Shown here piece after piece: positions 7,164 through 16,832 of a stretch of 64,000 bases of DNA. The translations under genes and the position numbers were made by a program. The first letter of the stretch is position 1; each line of letters begins with the position of its first letter. A model generated the notes under the pieces. The model saw only the letters and a program-made list of their open reading frames with translations, was not told the DNA's origin and made no database searches. Location of the stretch: positions 4,214,501-4,278,500 of the forward strand of contig NZ_CP086120.1 in assembly GCF_021216675.1 (NCBI RefSeq), in the 5' to 3' direction. The DNA comes from Streptomyces gobiensis. Its GTDB lineage: Bacteria > Actinomycetota > Actinomycetes > Streptomycetales > Streptomycetaceae.

Positions 7164-8441
7164 TCAGGACTTGTTCAGGCCGGGGTACAGCGGGTGCTTC
7201 TCGGCGAGTGCCGAGACGCGCGTGGCCAGTGCCTTGGCCTTCGCCTCATCGAAGTCCGGCAGCAGCGCCTCGGCGATGATGTCCGCGACCTCCTGGAAGT
7301 CCTCCAGCTGGAAGCCACGGGTGGCCAGCGCCGGGGTTCCGATCCGCAGACCCGAGGTGACCATCGGCGGGCGGGGGTCGTTCGGGACGGCGTTGCGGTT
7401 CACGGTGATGCCGATCTCGTGCAGCCGGTCCTCCGCCTGCTGGCCATCGAGCTCGCTGTTGCGCAGATCGACCAGGACCAGATGGACATCGGTGCCACCG
7501 GAGAGCACGGAGACGCCCGCGTCCACCGCGTCCGGCCGGGTGAGCCGCTCGGCGAGTGCCTTGGCCCCCTCCAGCGTACGCTGCTGGCGCTCCTTGAACT
7601 CCTCGGTCGCCGCGATCTTGAAGGAGACCGCCTTCGCCGCGATGACATGCTCCAGCGGGCCACCCTGCTGGCCCGGGAAGACCGCGGAGTTGATCTTTTT
7701 GGCGTACTGCTGCTTGGAGAGGATGACGCCGCCGCGCGGACCGCCGAGGGTCTTGTGGGTCGTGGTGGTGACCACATCCGCGTGCGGCACCGGGTTGGGG
7801 TGCAGACCGGCGGCGACCAGGCCCGCGAAGTGCGCCATGTCCACCATCAGCAGGGCACCGACCTCATCGGCGATCCGCCGGAAGGCGGCGAAGTCGAGCT
7901 GACGCGGGTAGGCGGACCAGCCAGCGATGATCAGCTGCGGCCGGTGCTCCTTGGCGAGGCGCTCGACCTCATCCATGTCGACCAGACTGGTCTTCTCATC
8001 CACGTGGTAGGCCACCACGTTGTACAGCTTGCCGGAGAAGTTGATCCGCATGCCGTGGGTGAGGTGCCCACCGTGGGCCAGATCCAGGCCCATGATGGTG
8101 TCGCCCGGCTTGAGCAGGGCGAACATCGCCGCCGCGTTGGCGGAGGCGCCGGAGTGCGGCTGGACATTCGCGGCCTCGGCGCCGAAGAGCGCCTTGATGC
8201 GGTCGCGGGCGATGTCCTCGATGACGTCGACGTGCTCACAGCCGCCGTAGTAGCGGCGGCCGGGGTAGCCCTCGGCGTACTTGTTGGTCAGGACCGAGCC
8301 CTGGGCCTCCAGCGAGGCGACCGGAGCGAAGTTCTCCGATGCGATCATCTCGAGGGTGGACTGCTGACGGTGGAGCTCGGCGTCGACGGCGGCGGCGACG
8401 TCCGGGTCCACCTCATGGAGGGAGCTGTTCAGAAGCGACAT
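7164..8441 (-). CDS. glyA: Serine hydroxymethyltransferase
   Basis: This 425-residue PLP enzyme interconverts serine and glycine while passing a one-carbon unit to tetrahydrofolate. The PLP lysine is K230 in VVTTTTHKTLGGPRGG. Other family marks are NKYAEGYPGRRYYGG and QPHSGASANAA near the N-terminus. Length is normal for the family. It is last in the gcvT-gcvH-glyA unit, 44 bases after gcvH, and so should fall under the glycine riboswitch. With the cleavage system it turns excess glycine into serine, which sdaA can then deaminate. Confidence 0.98.
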   Translation of the reverse strand: MSLLNSSLHEVDPDVAAAVDAELHRQQSTLEMIASENFAPVASLEAQGSVLTNKYAEGYPGRRYYGGCEHVDVIEDIARDRIKALFGAEAANVQPHSGASANAAAMFALLKPGDTIMGLDLAHGGHLTHGMRINFSGKLYNVVAYHVDEKTSLVDMDEVERLAKEHRPQLIIAGWSAYPRQLDFAAFRRIADEVGALLMVDMAHFAGLVAAGLHPNPVPHADVVTTTTHKTLGGPRGGVILSKQQYAKKINSAVFPGQQGGPLEHVIAAKAVSFKIAATEEFKERQQRTLEGAKALAERLTRPDAVDAGVSVLSGGTDVHLVLVDLRNSELDGQQAEDRLHEIGITVNRNAVPNDPRPPMVTSGLRIGTPALATRGFQLEDFQEVADIIAEALLPDFDEAKAKALATRVSALAEKHPLYPGLNKS

Positions 8442-8485
8442 CAGATCTTTGTTCCGATCGTGGTGTGCCGGGTGTGTGGGCTCAG

Positions 8486-8860
8486 TTAGCTGGTGAAGGC
8501 GGTGTACTCATCGGCGGAGAGCAGATCCTCCGGCTCTTCCGTGATCTTCACCTTGAACAGCCAGCCGCCCTCGAAGGGGGCGGAGTTCACCAGCGCCGGG
8601 TCGTCCACGACATCCTGGTTGGTCTCGGTGACCTCACCGGTGACCGGCGCGTAGAGGTCGCTGACCGACTTGGTCGACTCCAGCTCACCGCAGGTCTCAC
8701 CCGCGGTGATGGTGTCGCCGACCTCGGGGAGCTGGACATAGACGACATCGCCGAGGGCGTTGGCCGCGTGCTCGGTGATACCGACCGTCGAGACGCCGTC
8801 CTCGGCGGCCGACAGCCACTCGTGCTCCTTGCTGTAGCGCAGCTGCTGGGGGTTGCTCAT
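8486..8860 (-). CDS. gcvH: Glycine cleavage system H protein
   Basis: This 124-residue lipoyl carrier shuttles the aminomethyl group from the P protein to the T protein. The lipoylated lysine is K64 in ELESTKSVSDLYAP. The N-terminal YSKEHEWL and the C-terminal half are typical and full length. It sits between gcvT and glyA on the same strand. The gene for the P subunit (gcvP) is not in this window, as expected for Streptomyces where it lies elsewhere. Confidence 0.98.
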   Translation of the reverse strand: MSNPQQLRYSKEHEWLSAAEDGVSTVGITEHAANALGDVVYVQLPEVGDTITAGETCGELESTKSVSDLYAPVTGEVTETNQDVVDDPALVNSAPFEGGWLFKVKITEEPEDLLSADEYTAFTS

Positions 8861-8977
8861 GACCTGGATTCTCCCGGATGAAGGGTGGTGGCTGTGAAAG
8901 GGGTCTTGACAGGTGGGACGGGCTCTACTGGTTGTACGGCTGTACCTGCTGGCTGTACCGGCGGTGCCTGCTGGGGT

Positions 8978-10117
<1,140 letters not shown>

Positions 10118-10152
10118 TTCTGGCTCCCAGGCAGGGGCGGACACGTCCTCCC

Positions 10153-10366
10153 CATCTGTCATCGGAACCTGAGAGGTTCGCCGCAGGCCCGTTCGGGCCA
10201 CGGCTTGCACCTTGGGTGGGGATTCGCGCCTTCCCAGGCGCGAAACCCACTTTTCAGATCTGCCTCACCCGCGCGGTACGGGGCCTGAGAGATTCAAGGG
10301 AGGACTTGCTCCTTCGGCGCCCGGCACCCTCGTTGACCAGGGGTGCGGGGACTCTCCCGCGCAGGT
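10153..10366 (-). promoter_or_regulatory. Tandem glycine riboswitch
   Basis: Read on the minus strand, two glycine aptamers follow each other ahead of gcvT. The first has the hallmark GCCGAAGGAGCAA (complement of 10306-10318) and AATCTCTCAGG (complement of 10284-10294). The second has AAGGTGCAAG (complement of 10204-10213) and AACCTCTCAGGT (complement of 10167-10178). Two aptamers joined by a short linker are the classic arrangement, in which glycine turns on the cleavage genes. I see no U-run terminator, so control at translation or a GC-only terminator is likely. Confidence 0.92.
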
Positions 10367-10430
10367 TCAAACGGCCGGTATGGAGTTTGCGGGCTCATCA
10401 TGACATGGGCTACGGGCGGGTGGCCATGCA

Positions 10431-10465
10431 CACGGCCCGCCACCGGTGGGCAGTGGCGGGCCGTG
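10431..10465 (-). terminator. Hairpin after the secreted-protein gene
   Basis: A 13-bp perfect inverted repeat (10431-10443 with 10453-10465) lies 61 bases after the stop of the gene at 10526-11155 and before the glycine riboswitch. It most likely separates the two minus-strand transcription units. Confidence 0.65.
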
Positions 10466-10525
10466 TCCGGGGACACACCGGGGACGCAGACCGGGGACAG
10501 ACCGGGAGAGGGGAGGGGAATCGGG

Positions 10526-11155
10526 TCAGCTCGGCAGCTCCGGCAGGTCCAGGTCTGACAGGTCCAGCTCCGGCAGGCCGTCGGTCGGCAGATTGGGGCG
10601 ATCGGGCCGCTGCGGCGAGTCGCCGGAATTCGGCTGGGGCAGGTTGGCCCCGTCTCCCAGGCCCTGCAGCGCGTCCAGCAGGCTCTTGAGGACGTTTCCC
10701 AGCGTGGAGACGAGCTCGTCGAGGAGGTCGTTCGGCTGCGCTCCGGCGCTGACTCCCTTGCTCTGTTTATCCAGCTTGTCGAGCGTGTCCAGCATGGCCT
10801 CGACCTCGGCCGTGGACTCGTCGAACTTGCCCATCGGGTCCGTGACGGCCTCGATATGGCGGAGTTCCTTCTTGACGGCCCGGACGTGCTTGGTGACATC
10901 CGGCGTACGGCCGTCCTCTTTGGCCCTGACCACCTCACTGAGCAGAGCCATGGTGGCGGATCTGATGTCGCGTGCGGAGTCCATGAGTTCCGCCTGCCGA
11001 CCGGTCGCATCGGCGCTCAGCAGCGAGGCGTGGGCGGCGGCGCGCAGGGATCGCTCCGCGGATGTCGCGGCGCCCGCGGCCACGGCGGGGCCGAGGACGA
11101 GAGCGCCCGCCAGCGCGGCGGCGAGAGCGGCGGAAGCCGTCATGTTCCGGTGCAT
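10526..11155 (-). CDS. Secreted protein of unknown function
   Basis: The product is 209 residues from the ATG at 11155, which has a strong ribosome site (GGAGGTG). Residues 1-30 form a signal peptide: a short basic start, a long Ala/Leu run (AALAAALAGALVLGPAVAAG) and a likely Ala-X-Ala cleavage near AGAA. The mature part is rich in charged residues and predicted helical (about 35-140), followed by a Pro/Gly/Asn-rich linker and a striking acidic tail with repeated LDLSDLDLPELP. I do not recognise the family. The longer open frame extending to 12136 is a shadow of the gene on the other strand. Confidence 0.8.
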   Translation of the reverse strand: MHRNMTASAALAAALAGALVLGPAVAAGAATSAERSLRAAAHASLLSADATGRQAELMDSARDIRSATMALLSEVVRAKEDGRTPDVTKHVRAVKKELRHIEAVTDPMGKFDESTAEVEAMLDTLDKLDKQSKGVSAGAQPNDLLDELVSTLGNVLKSLLDALQGLGDGANLPQPNSGDSPQRPDRPNLPTDGLPELDLSDLDLPELPS

Positions 11156-11311
11156 GGGGCAGCACCTCCAATTCGTCAGAGTGGGAGTTCCACACTTCAA
11201 CGGGGTTGCACGTTCCGCAACCGGACAGCGGCTGTACGTGACCATCCGGGTTACGCCACCGCCGCTGCCCCTCTTGTCGAGCTTGTCGTGGCCGCGGCTA
11301 GGGTTTCGCTT

Positions 11312-12106
11312 ATGACCGCTCCGCAGCAGCCACAGCACTTCGGGCCGGGCCACGGCGGTGGCTGGCCCGGCAATGAGCTGGAGGAAACCCTCGCAGCGTC
11401 CCTCGGCGTCCCGGAGGCGGGCGCCCGGCTGCTGGAGGTGCTGGGCCGCAGCAGCCTGTGGGTGCCGCTGCCGGAGGGCGGCGGCCCGGACAGCTCCGAC
11501 CTCGATCTGCCGACCATGCAGCTGGGTGATGCGCCCTACGTCCCGGTCTACAGCTCCGAGCAGCAGTTCCTGCAGTGCGTACGCACGCCGATGCCGTTCG
11601 CCATCGTGTCCGCCCAGGAGCTCGCGCGCGGACTGCCACCGCAGGTCGGTATCGCTGTGAACCCGGAGGGCGCGGTCGGTGTGCCACTGCCCCCGGCGGC
11701 GGTCGCGGAGCTGTGCAAGGACGGCGGCGCCGAGCGTATCCCCGGGGCACCGAGCGGCGCCCGAATGCGGCTGTTCGAGCCGGACTGGCAGGAGGACCCG
11801 GTGGACTTCCTCACGGCCGCCGCGGGCGAGTTCGCGATGTTCCCGCCGGTACGCACCGCACGGCGCGGTCTGGCCAGTGCGGAGGGCGATCCGCCCGCGC
11901 TCTTCATCGGGGTTGAGCTCGACCTGCTCGACCCGGAGTCGCGCCAGGGCGCCCATGACGCGCTGGCGCGCGCGCTCGGTCGCCAACCGGTCAAGTGGCC
12001 GGTGCAGTTGGTGCTGCTGGACGCGGCGCAGGATCCGGTGGTGGAGTGGATGCGCCAGTGTGTGCGGCCTTTCTACAGCCGGAGCCCTGCCGCTTCCGGC
12101 TCGTAA
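11312..12106 (+). CDS. SseB-domain protein
   Basis: This 264-residue protein starts at ATG 11312 and opens with a Gln/Gly/Pro-rich stretch. It then has the two-part layout of the SseB (enhanced serine sensitivity) family: an N-terminal domain with LWVPLP and PFAIVSAQELARGLPPQVGIAVNP, and a C-terminal half with LFIGVELDLLDPESRQGAHDAL. In E. coli, overproduction of SseB alters serine sensitivity, but the biochemical role is unknown. It is followed by a second SseB-like gene, and both lie next to the serine/glycine genes. No signal peptide or membrane segment is visible. Confidence 0.85.
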   Translation: MTAPQQPQHFGPGHGGGWPGNELEETLAASLGVPEAGARLLEVLGRSSLWVPLPEGGGPDSSDLDLPTMQLGDAPYVPVYSSEQQFLQCVRTPMPFAIVSAQELARGLPPQVGIAVNPEGAVGVPLPPAAVAELCKDGGAERIPGAPSGARMRLFEPDWQEDPVDFLTAAAGEFAMFPPVRTARRGLASAEGDPPALFIGVELDLLDPESRQGAHDALARALGRQPVKWPVQLVLLDAAQDPVVEWMRQCVRPFYSRSPAASGS

Positions 12107-12183
12107 GCTGGTTGGATGTCGGGGGCGGGTGCGCACACGCGTGCCCTGGGGCAGGTGACCGAAGTTGAGAAGGGGCGGGCCAC

Positions 12184-12960
12184 GTGAGCGCGGCTGAAAG
12201 CGTCGAGGAGCTGCTGCACCAGGTGTCGCCCGGTCGGTATGACGCCTACGAAGCGCTGCTGCGCGCCCTCGCCGACGGTCAGGTGTGGATGCTGCTCTGG
12301 CACGGCCGACCCGGTGCGCCCGATGCCCAGTACGGGAACATGGAGGTGGCCGGGCATGGCTACGCGCCCTGTGTCACCTCCGCCCAGGAGCTGGCGGCCT
12401 CCGGCTGGAACCGTGCGCACGAAGTGATCGGCGGACGGGACATCGCCGCCGCGCTCTTCCCCGACCGCTGGGGGCTCTGGCTCAACCCGCACGCACCGGG
12501 CGGCGGCGTCGGCGTCCCCTGGCTCGATCTGCGCCGGATCTCCGCCGGCCTGGACCGGCTGCCCGCCGGCCCGCTGCGCATCGGTGAACCGTCCCTGGAC
12601 ATCCCGCAGTTCTACGCCCAGCTCACCCACAACGCACAGCGCACCCCCGCGGTGCGCAGTCTGCGCCGGGCCTGGGTGCAGCCCGCCCTGGGCGCCGCGT
12701 ACCTGGTGATCGGTCTGGATCTGTACGACGCCAGCCAGCAGGCCGTGGAATCGGTGCGCTTGATGATGAGTCAGTCCATCGGCGCGGTGCCCGACGGACT
12801 GCCGGTTTCCACGGTCGCGATGTCCGATGACTACGACCCGGTCGCGATGTGGCTACGGGCCAACTCACGCCCCTTCTTCGACCGTGACGCCCACGGCGCG
12901 GCCAACCCGAGCGCGGCCGCCGCACCCGGATACGGATACGGCTACCCCCGGCCGTACTGA
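12184..12960 (+). CDS. Second SseB-like protein
   Basis: This 258-residue protein starts at GTG 12184. It carries the same kind of N-terminal domain (VWMLLWHGRPG, APCVTSAQELAASGW, GLWLNPHAPGGGVGVPWLDLRRI) and C-terminal domain (AAYLVIGLDLYDASQQAVESVRLMM) as the gene before it, so the pair probably arose by duplication. The tail is Ala/Gly/Tyr/Pro-rich (YGYGYPRPY). The gap to the first gene is 77 bases, and the two are likely co-transcribed. Biochemical function is unknown. Confidence 0.8.
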   Translation: MSAAESVEELLHQVSPGRYDAYEALLRALADGQVWMLLWHGRPGAPDAQYGNMEVAGHGYAPCVTSAQELAASGWNRAHEVIGGRDIAAALFPDRWGLWLNPHAPGGGVGVPWLDLRRISAGLDRLPAGPLRIGEPSLDIPQFYAQLTHNAQRTPAVRSLRRAWVQPALGAAYLVIGLDLYDASQQAVESVRLMMSQSIGAVPDGLPVSTVAMSDDYDPVAMWLRANSRPFFDRDAHGAANPSAAAAPGYGYGYPRPY

Positions 12961-13118
12961 GACTCCGGTACGGAAATGTCCAACTACCGCCTGTTGTCTG
13001 ACAGGGCAGGGTCTCAGCTCGGTATCGCCGACATGAGAACGGTTCACACCTATGTAGATGCACAGTAATGTGCGGGCGACCAACATGTCTGAACCACCAC
13101 TGACCCCTGAGGTGGAGT

Positions 13119-14783
13119 ATGCGCATAGCCAGATCCCGGGTCGTCCAGACGATCGCAGCCACCCTTGCGGTCGGAGTGATTGCCACTGGATGCGCCAGCG
13201 AGCGAGGCGATGAAGGCAGCGACAAGCCTTTCGTGTTCGGCGCTCCTGGCGACCCAGCCGCTCTGGATCCGTCGATCACCAGCGACGGGGAGACATCCCG
13301 AGTCACCCGTCAGGCTTTTGAGGCTCTGCTTGAGCACGAGCCGGGCGGCACTGAAATCGTTGGCGGACTGGCCGAGAAGTGGTCGAGTAACGACGCAGGC
13401 ACAGAGTGGACATTCAACCTCCGTAAGGGGGTCAAGTTCCACGACGGTGCGAAACTCACCGCTGAGGCGGTGTGCAAGAACTATGACCGCTGGTACAACT
13501 GGTCGGGGACTTACCAGCTCGACGCCCTCTCATACTACTGGCAGAAGGTCTTCGGCGGATTCGCGAAGAACGAGAACGAGGATATCCCCGAGGCCAACTA
13601 CGACGGATGCACCGCAGCGGACGAACTGACCGCGGTCATCAAGGTCAAGAAGCCCACGGCCAATCTGCCGGGCGGATTCTCCCTGCAGTCGCTCGCCATC
13701 CATTCGCCCAAGTCCATTGATGCCTATGAGAAGGACAAGCCCAGCGGCAAGGGCGATGCGATCAACTACCCCAAGTACAGTCAGGAGGCCGGTACGGTCG
13801 CCGGCACCGGGCCGTTCAAGATAGTCAAGTGGAACAAGGGCAACAAAGAAGTCACTCTCGAGAAGTTCGATGACTACTGGAACGAGAAGGGCAAGGCCCG
13901 CATAGACAAGCTGGTCTTCCGCACCATCGACACCGAGGCCGCCCGCCGCCAGGCTCTGCAGAGCGGGGACATCCACGGCTATGATCTGGTCGCCCCCTCG
14001 GATGTGAAGACGCTGGAGAAGGACGGTTTCCAGGTCCCGGTCCGAAGTGTCTTCAACATCTTCTATCTGGCCTTCACCGAGGATTCGCACAAGGCCTTCG
14101 CCAAGAAGGACGTCCGCACCGCCGTCATGCACGCCATCGACCGCGAGAACATCGTGAAGACTCAGCTGCCGGAAGGCGGCAAGGTCGCCACCCAGTTCAT
14201 GCCCGACACCATCGATGGCTACTCGGACCGAGTGAAGACGTACGCACATGACCCGAAGAAGGCCAAAGACCTGCTCGCCAAGGCGGGCGAAGAGGATCTG
14301 ACGGTCGAGTTCTGCTACCCGACCGAGGTAACCCGCCCCTATATGCCGGCGCCCACCGACATGTTCCAGATCATGAAGTCCGATCTGGAAGGTGTGGGCA
14401 TCAACGTCAAGCCCAAGCCGATGAAGTGGACCCCGGACTACGTCGACACCACCCGCGACGGTGGATGCCAGATCTACCTGCTGGGCTGGACCGGTGACTT
14501 CAACGACGGCTACAACTTCATCGGGACCTGGTTCGGCAACTACCAGAAGGAGTGGGGCTTCCGCGACGACAAGGTATTCGACGCGGTGAAGGCCGCAGGC
14601 AGCGAGCCGGATGCCGAGAAGCGGGTCGAGCTCTACAAAAAGGCCAACGAAATCATCATGGACTACCTCCCGGGCGTGCCGATCTCCTCATCGCCACCGG
14701 CCATCGCATTCGCCAAGGACGTGAACCCACCGAAGCTCTCCCCGCTGACGCAGGAGAACTTCGCTGAGGCTTCCTTCAAGTAA
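13119..14783 (+). CDS. Peptide ABC transporter substrate-binding lipoprotein (family 5)
   Basis: This 554-residue binding protein has a lipoprotein signal: basic MRIARSR, a hydrophobic run, and a lipobox ending at C25 (VIATGC). The mature part shows the solute-binding family 5 pattern (FGAPGDPAALDP, LAEKWSSNDAGTEWTFNLRKGVKFHDG, TAVMHAIDRENIV). It would bind oligo- or dipeptides outside the membrane and deliver them to the two permeases encoded next. It heads a five-gene operon, and a large hairpin after its stop probably keeps its mRNA level above that of the permeases. The true ligand is not predictable. Confidence 0.95.
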   Translation: MRIARSRVVQTIAATLAVGVIATGCASERGDEGSDKPFVFGAPGDPAALDPSITSDGETSRVTRQAFEALLEHEPGGTEIVGGLAEKWSSNDAGTEWTFNLRKGVKFHDGAKLTAEAVCKNYDRWYNWSGTYQLDALSYYWQKVFGGFAKNENEDIPEANYDGCTAADELTAVIKVKKPTANLPGGFSLQSLAIHSPKSIDAYEKDKPSGKGDAINYPKYSQEAGTVAGTGPFKIVKWNKGNKEVTLEKFDDYWNEKGKARIDKLVFRTIDTEAARRQALQSGDIHGYDLVAPSDVKTLEKDGFQVPVRSVFNIFYLAFTEDSHKAFAKKDVRTAVMHAIDRENIVKTQLPEGGKVATQFMPDTIDGYSDRVKTYAHDPKKAKDLLAKAGEEDLTVEFCYPTEVTRPYMPAPTDMFQIMKSDLEGVGINVKPKPMKWTPDYVDTTRDGGCQIYLLGWTGDFNDGYNFIGTWFGNYQKEWGFRDDKVFDAVKAAGSEPDAEKRVELYKKANEIIMDYLPGVPISSSPPAIAFAKDVNPPKLSPLTQENFAEASFK

Positions 14784-14796
14784 CAGCACATCGCGC

Positions 14797-14837
14797 AGGT
14801 CCGCCCGGCCACGGCACGTCGGTGGCCGGGCGGACCT
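14797..14837 (+). terminator. Large hairpin between binding protein and permease genes
   Basis: A 16-bp perfect inverted repeat (14797-14812 with 14822-14837) lies 13 bases after the binding-protein stop. It ends some transcripts or protects the upstream mRNA 3' end. This would give more binding protein than membrane subunits, as is common in ABC operons. Confidence 0.75.
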
Positions 14838-14870
14838 GGCTATGAGGGGAAAGAAAGGGGGCATCGCGGG

Positions 14871-15875
14871 GTGTTGCGTCTCATCGTTCGAAGACTGCTG
14901 CAGCTCATTCCCACCCTGCTCGGCCTGTCGGTTCTGCTGTTTCTCTGGCTGAACCGACTGCCGGGCGGTCCGGCGGCGGCCATGCTGGGAGAACGGGCGA
15001 CCGCGGAGCAAAAAGCGCGGATCGAGGCCGCACTCGGGCTCGACCAGCCGGTGTGGGTCCAGTACGGCCGCTTTCTCAGGCGGCTGACCGAGCTGGATCT
15101 GGGGACGTCATCGCAGACCGGCCAGCCAGTGTGGGACGAGTTCGTCAGACGGTTTCCGGCCACGGTGGAGCTTGGTGTCTCGGCCATGGTGATCGCCGTC
15201 CTCCTCGGCATTCCGCTCGGGTACTTCGCGGCCCGGCGGCGCGGCAGCTGGCTGGATGTGACCGCGGTGTCCGGTTCCCTGATCGGCATCTGTATCCCGG
15301 TCTTCTTCCTCGCCTTCATCCTCAAGGCGATCTTCGCCGTCAACCTGGGCTGGTTTCCCAGCTTCGGCCGCCAGACCACCGGTATCAACGCCACCGAGGT
15401 GACGGGCTTCTACGTCCTGGACGGCATCCTCACCGGTGAGCTCGACGCGAGCGGCGATGCCCTGATGCATCTGGTGCTGCCCGCGCTGGCGCTCTCCTCC
15501 ATTCCACTGGCCATCATCACCCGCATGACCCGCGCCAGCGTGCTGGAGGTGCTCAGCGAGGACTACGTCCGCACCGCTGAGTCCAAGGGCCTGCAACAGC
15601 GGGTGGTGCGCGGCCGGCATGTGATGCGCAACGCCCTGCTGCCGGTGATCACCGCCATCGGCCTGCTGACCGGTGGTCTGCTTTCGGGGGCGGTTCTCAC
15701 CGAGTCGGTCTTCGCCTTCGGTGGCGTCGGCTCGTTCATCCGTACCGCCATCGATGCCCGGGACTACCCGGTGCTCGTGGGATTCATCATGTTCATCGCG
15801 CTGGCCTACGTCCTTATCAACCTGCTGGTTGACCTGGCCTACAGCGTTATTGACCCGAGAGTGCGGGTGCACTGA
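14871..15875 (+). CDS. Peptide ABC transporter permease (DppB/OppB type)
   Basis: This 334-residue inner-membrane subunit starts at GTG 14871. It has the usual six or so membrane segments, beginning LLQLIPTLLGLSVLLFLW, and the EAA-type loop near RTAESKGLQQRVVRGRHVMRNALLPV that contacts the ATPases. Together with the next gene it forms the channel. Its stop overlaps the next start by one base (TGATG), which indicates translational coupling. Confidence 0.95.
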   Translation: MLRLIVRRLLQLIPTLLGLSVLLFLWLNRLPGGPAAAMLGERATAEQKARIEAALGLDQPVWVQYGRFLRRLTELDLGTSSQTGQPVWDEFVRRFPATVELGVSAMVIAVLLGIPLGYFAARRRGSWLDVTAVSGSLIGICIPVFFLAFILKAIFAVNLGWFPSFGRQTTGINATEVTGFYVLDGILTGELDASGDALMHLVLPALALSSIPLAIITRMTRASVLEVLSEDYVRTAESKGLQQRVVRGRHVMRNALLPVITAIGLLTGGLLSGAVLTESVFAFGGVGSFIRTAIDARDYPVLVGFIMFIALAYVLINLLVDLAYSVIDPRVRVH

Positions 15876-16828
15876 TGAGTACCAGGACCGACAAGATAGA
15901 CCGGCTCGCGGAGCTCACCGCGGAGCATGAGGCCACCAGCGGCGGCAGCCTGTGGGTCGAGGCCATGCGCCGACTGCGCGCCAGCAAGATGGCTCTCATC
16001 GGCGGCATCGTCATCGCGGTGTTCGTCGTCCTCGCCGTCCTCGGCCCGTGGATCGCCCCGTACGACCCCACCGCCCAGACCTGGCGCGGCGAGGTATTCC
16101 GCAACCAGGGCATCTTCGTGGGGGCGCGCGGCGAGAACTGGTTCGGACTGGACCACCTGGGCCGCGACGAGTTCTCCCGGGTGCTGGTGGGCGCGCGGCA
16201 GACGCTGCTCGTCGGCGTGGTGGCCACGCTGCTCGGCTTCACCGTGGGCGCCCTGATCGGCGGAGCCTCCGGCGCCGCCATGACGCTGGGCGGCAGGATC
16301 GGCCGCCGTATCGACACCGTCATCATGCGCTTCATCGACATGATGCTGGCGCTGCCCTCGCTGCTGCTCGCGGTCAGCATCGCGGCGATCATGGGGCAGA
16401 GCCTGCTGACCGTCATGATCGCCGTGGGGGTGGTGCAGATCCCCATCTTCGCCCGGCTGTTGCGCGGTGCGATGCTCGCCCAGGGCGGCTCCGACTATGT
16501 GCTCGCCGCCCAGGCGCTGGGGGTACGCAAACGCCGTATCGTGCTCGCCCATGTGCTGCCCAACTCGCTGAGCCCGGTGATCGTACAGGCCACACTCAGC
16601 CTCGCCACCGCCATCATCGAAGCCGCCGCGCTCTCCTTCCTGGGCTTGGGAAATCCGGACGCGGCCGTGCCCGAGTGGGGTGTCATGCTGGCTCAGGCGC
16701 AGGTTTTCATCGACAGCGCGCCCATGCTCGCGGTCTATCCCGCAGTGGGCATCATCGTCACTGCCCTCGGCTTCACCCTGCTGGGCGAGGCCATGCGGGA
16801 AGCCCTCGACCCGAAATTGCGGAGTTGA
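15875..16828 (+). CDS. Peptide ABC transporter permease (DppC/OppC type)
   Basis: This 317-residue partner permease has an N-terminal cytoplasmic stretch, then a first membrane segment (MALIGGIVIAVFVVLAVLGP), and the DppC-type motif GTDHLGRD-like GLDHLGRDEFSRVLVGAR. The EAA loop reads AAQALGVRKRRIVLAHVLPN. It is translationally coupled to the preceding permease and followed after four bases by the first ATPase gene. Confidence 0.95.
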   Translation: MSTRTDKIDRLAELTAEHEATSGGSLWVEAMRRLRASKMALIGGIVIAVFVVLAVLGPWIAPYDPTAQTWRGEVFRNQGIFVGARGENWFGLDHLGRDEFSRVLVGARQTLLVGVVATLLGFTVGALIGGASGAAMTLGGRIGRRIDTVIMRFIDMMLALPSLLLAVSIAAIMGQSLLTVMIAVGVVQIPIFARLLRGAMLAQGGSDYVLAAQALGVRKRRIVLAHVLPNSLSPVIVQATLSLATAIIEAAALSFLGLGNPDAAVPEWGVMLAQAQVFIDSAPMLAVYPAVGIIVTALGFTLLGEAMREALDPKLRS

Positions 16829-16832
16829 TGAC

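Noticed and set aside
11156..12136. N-terminal extension of the minus-strand secreted protein
   Set aside because: It overlaps the SseB gene and lacks protein-like composition; a signal peptide and strong ribosome site at 11155 set the start.
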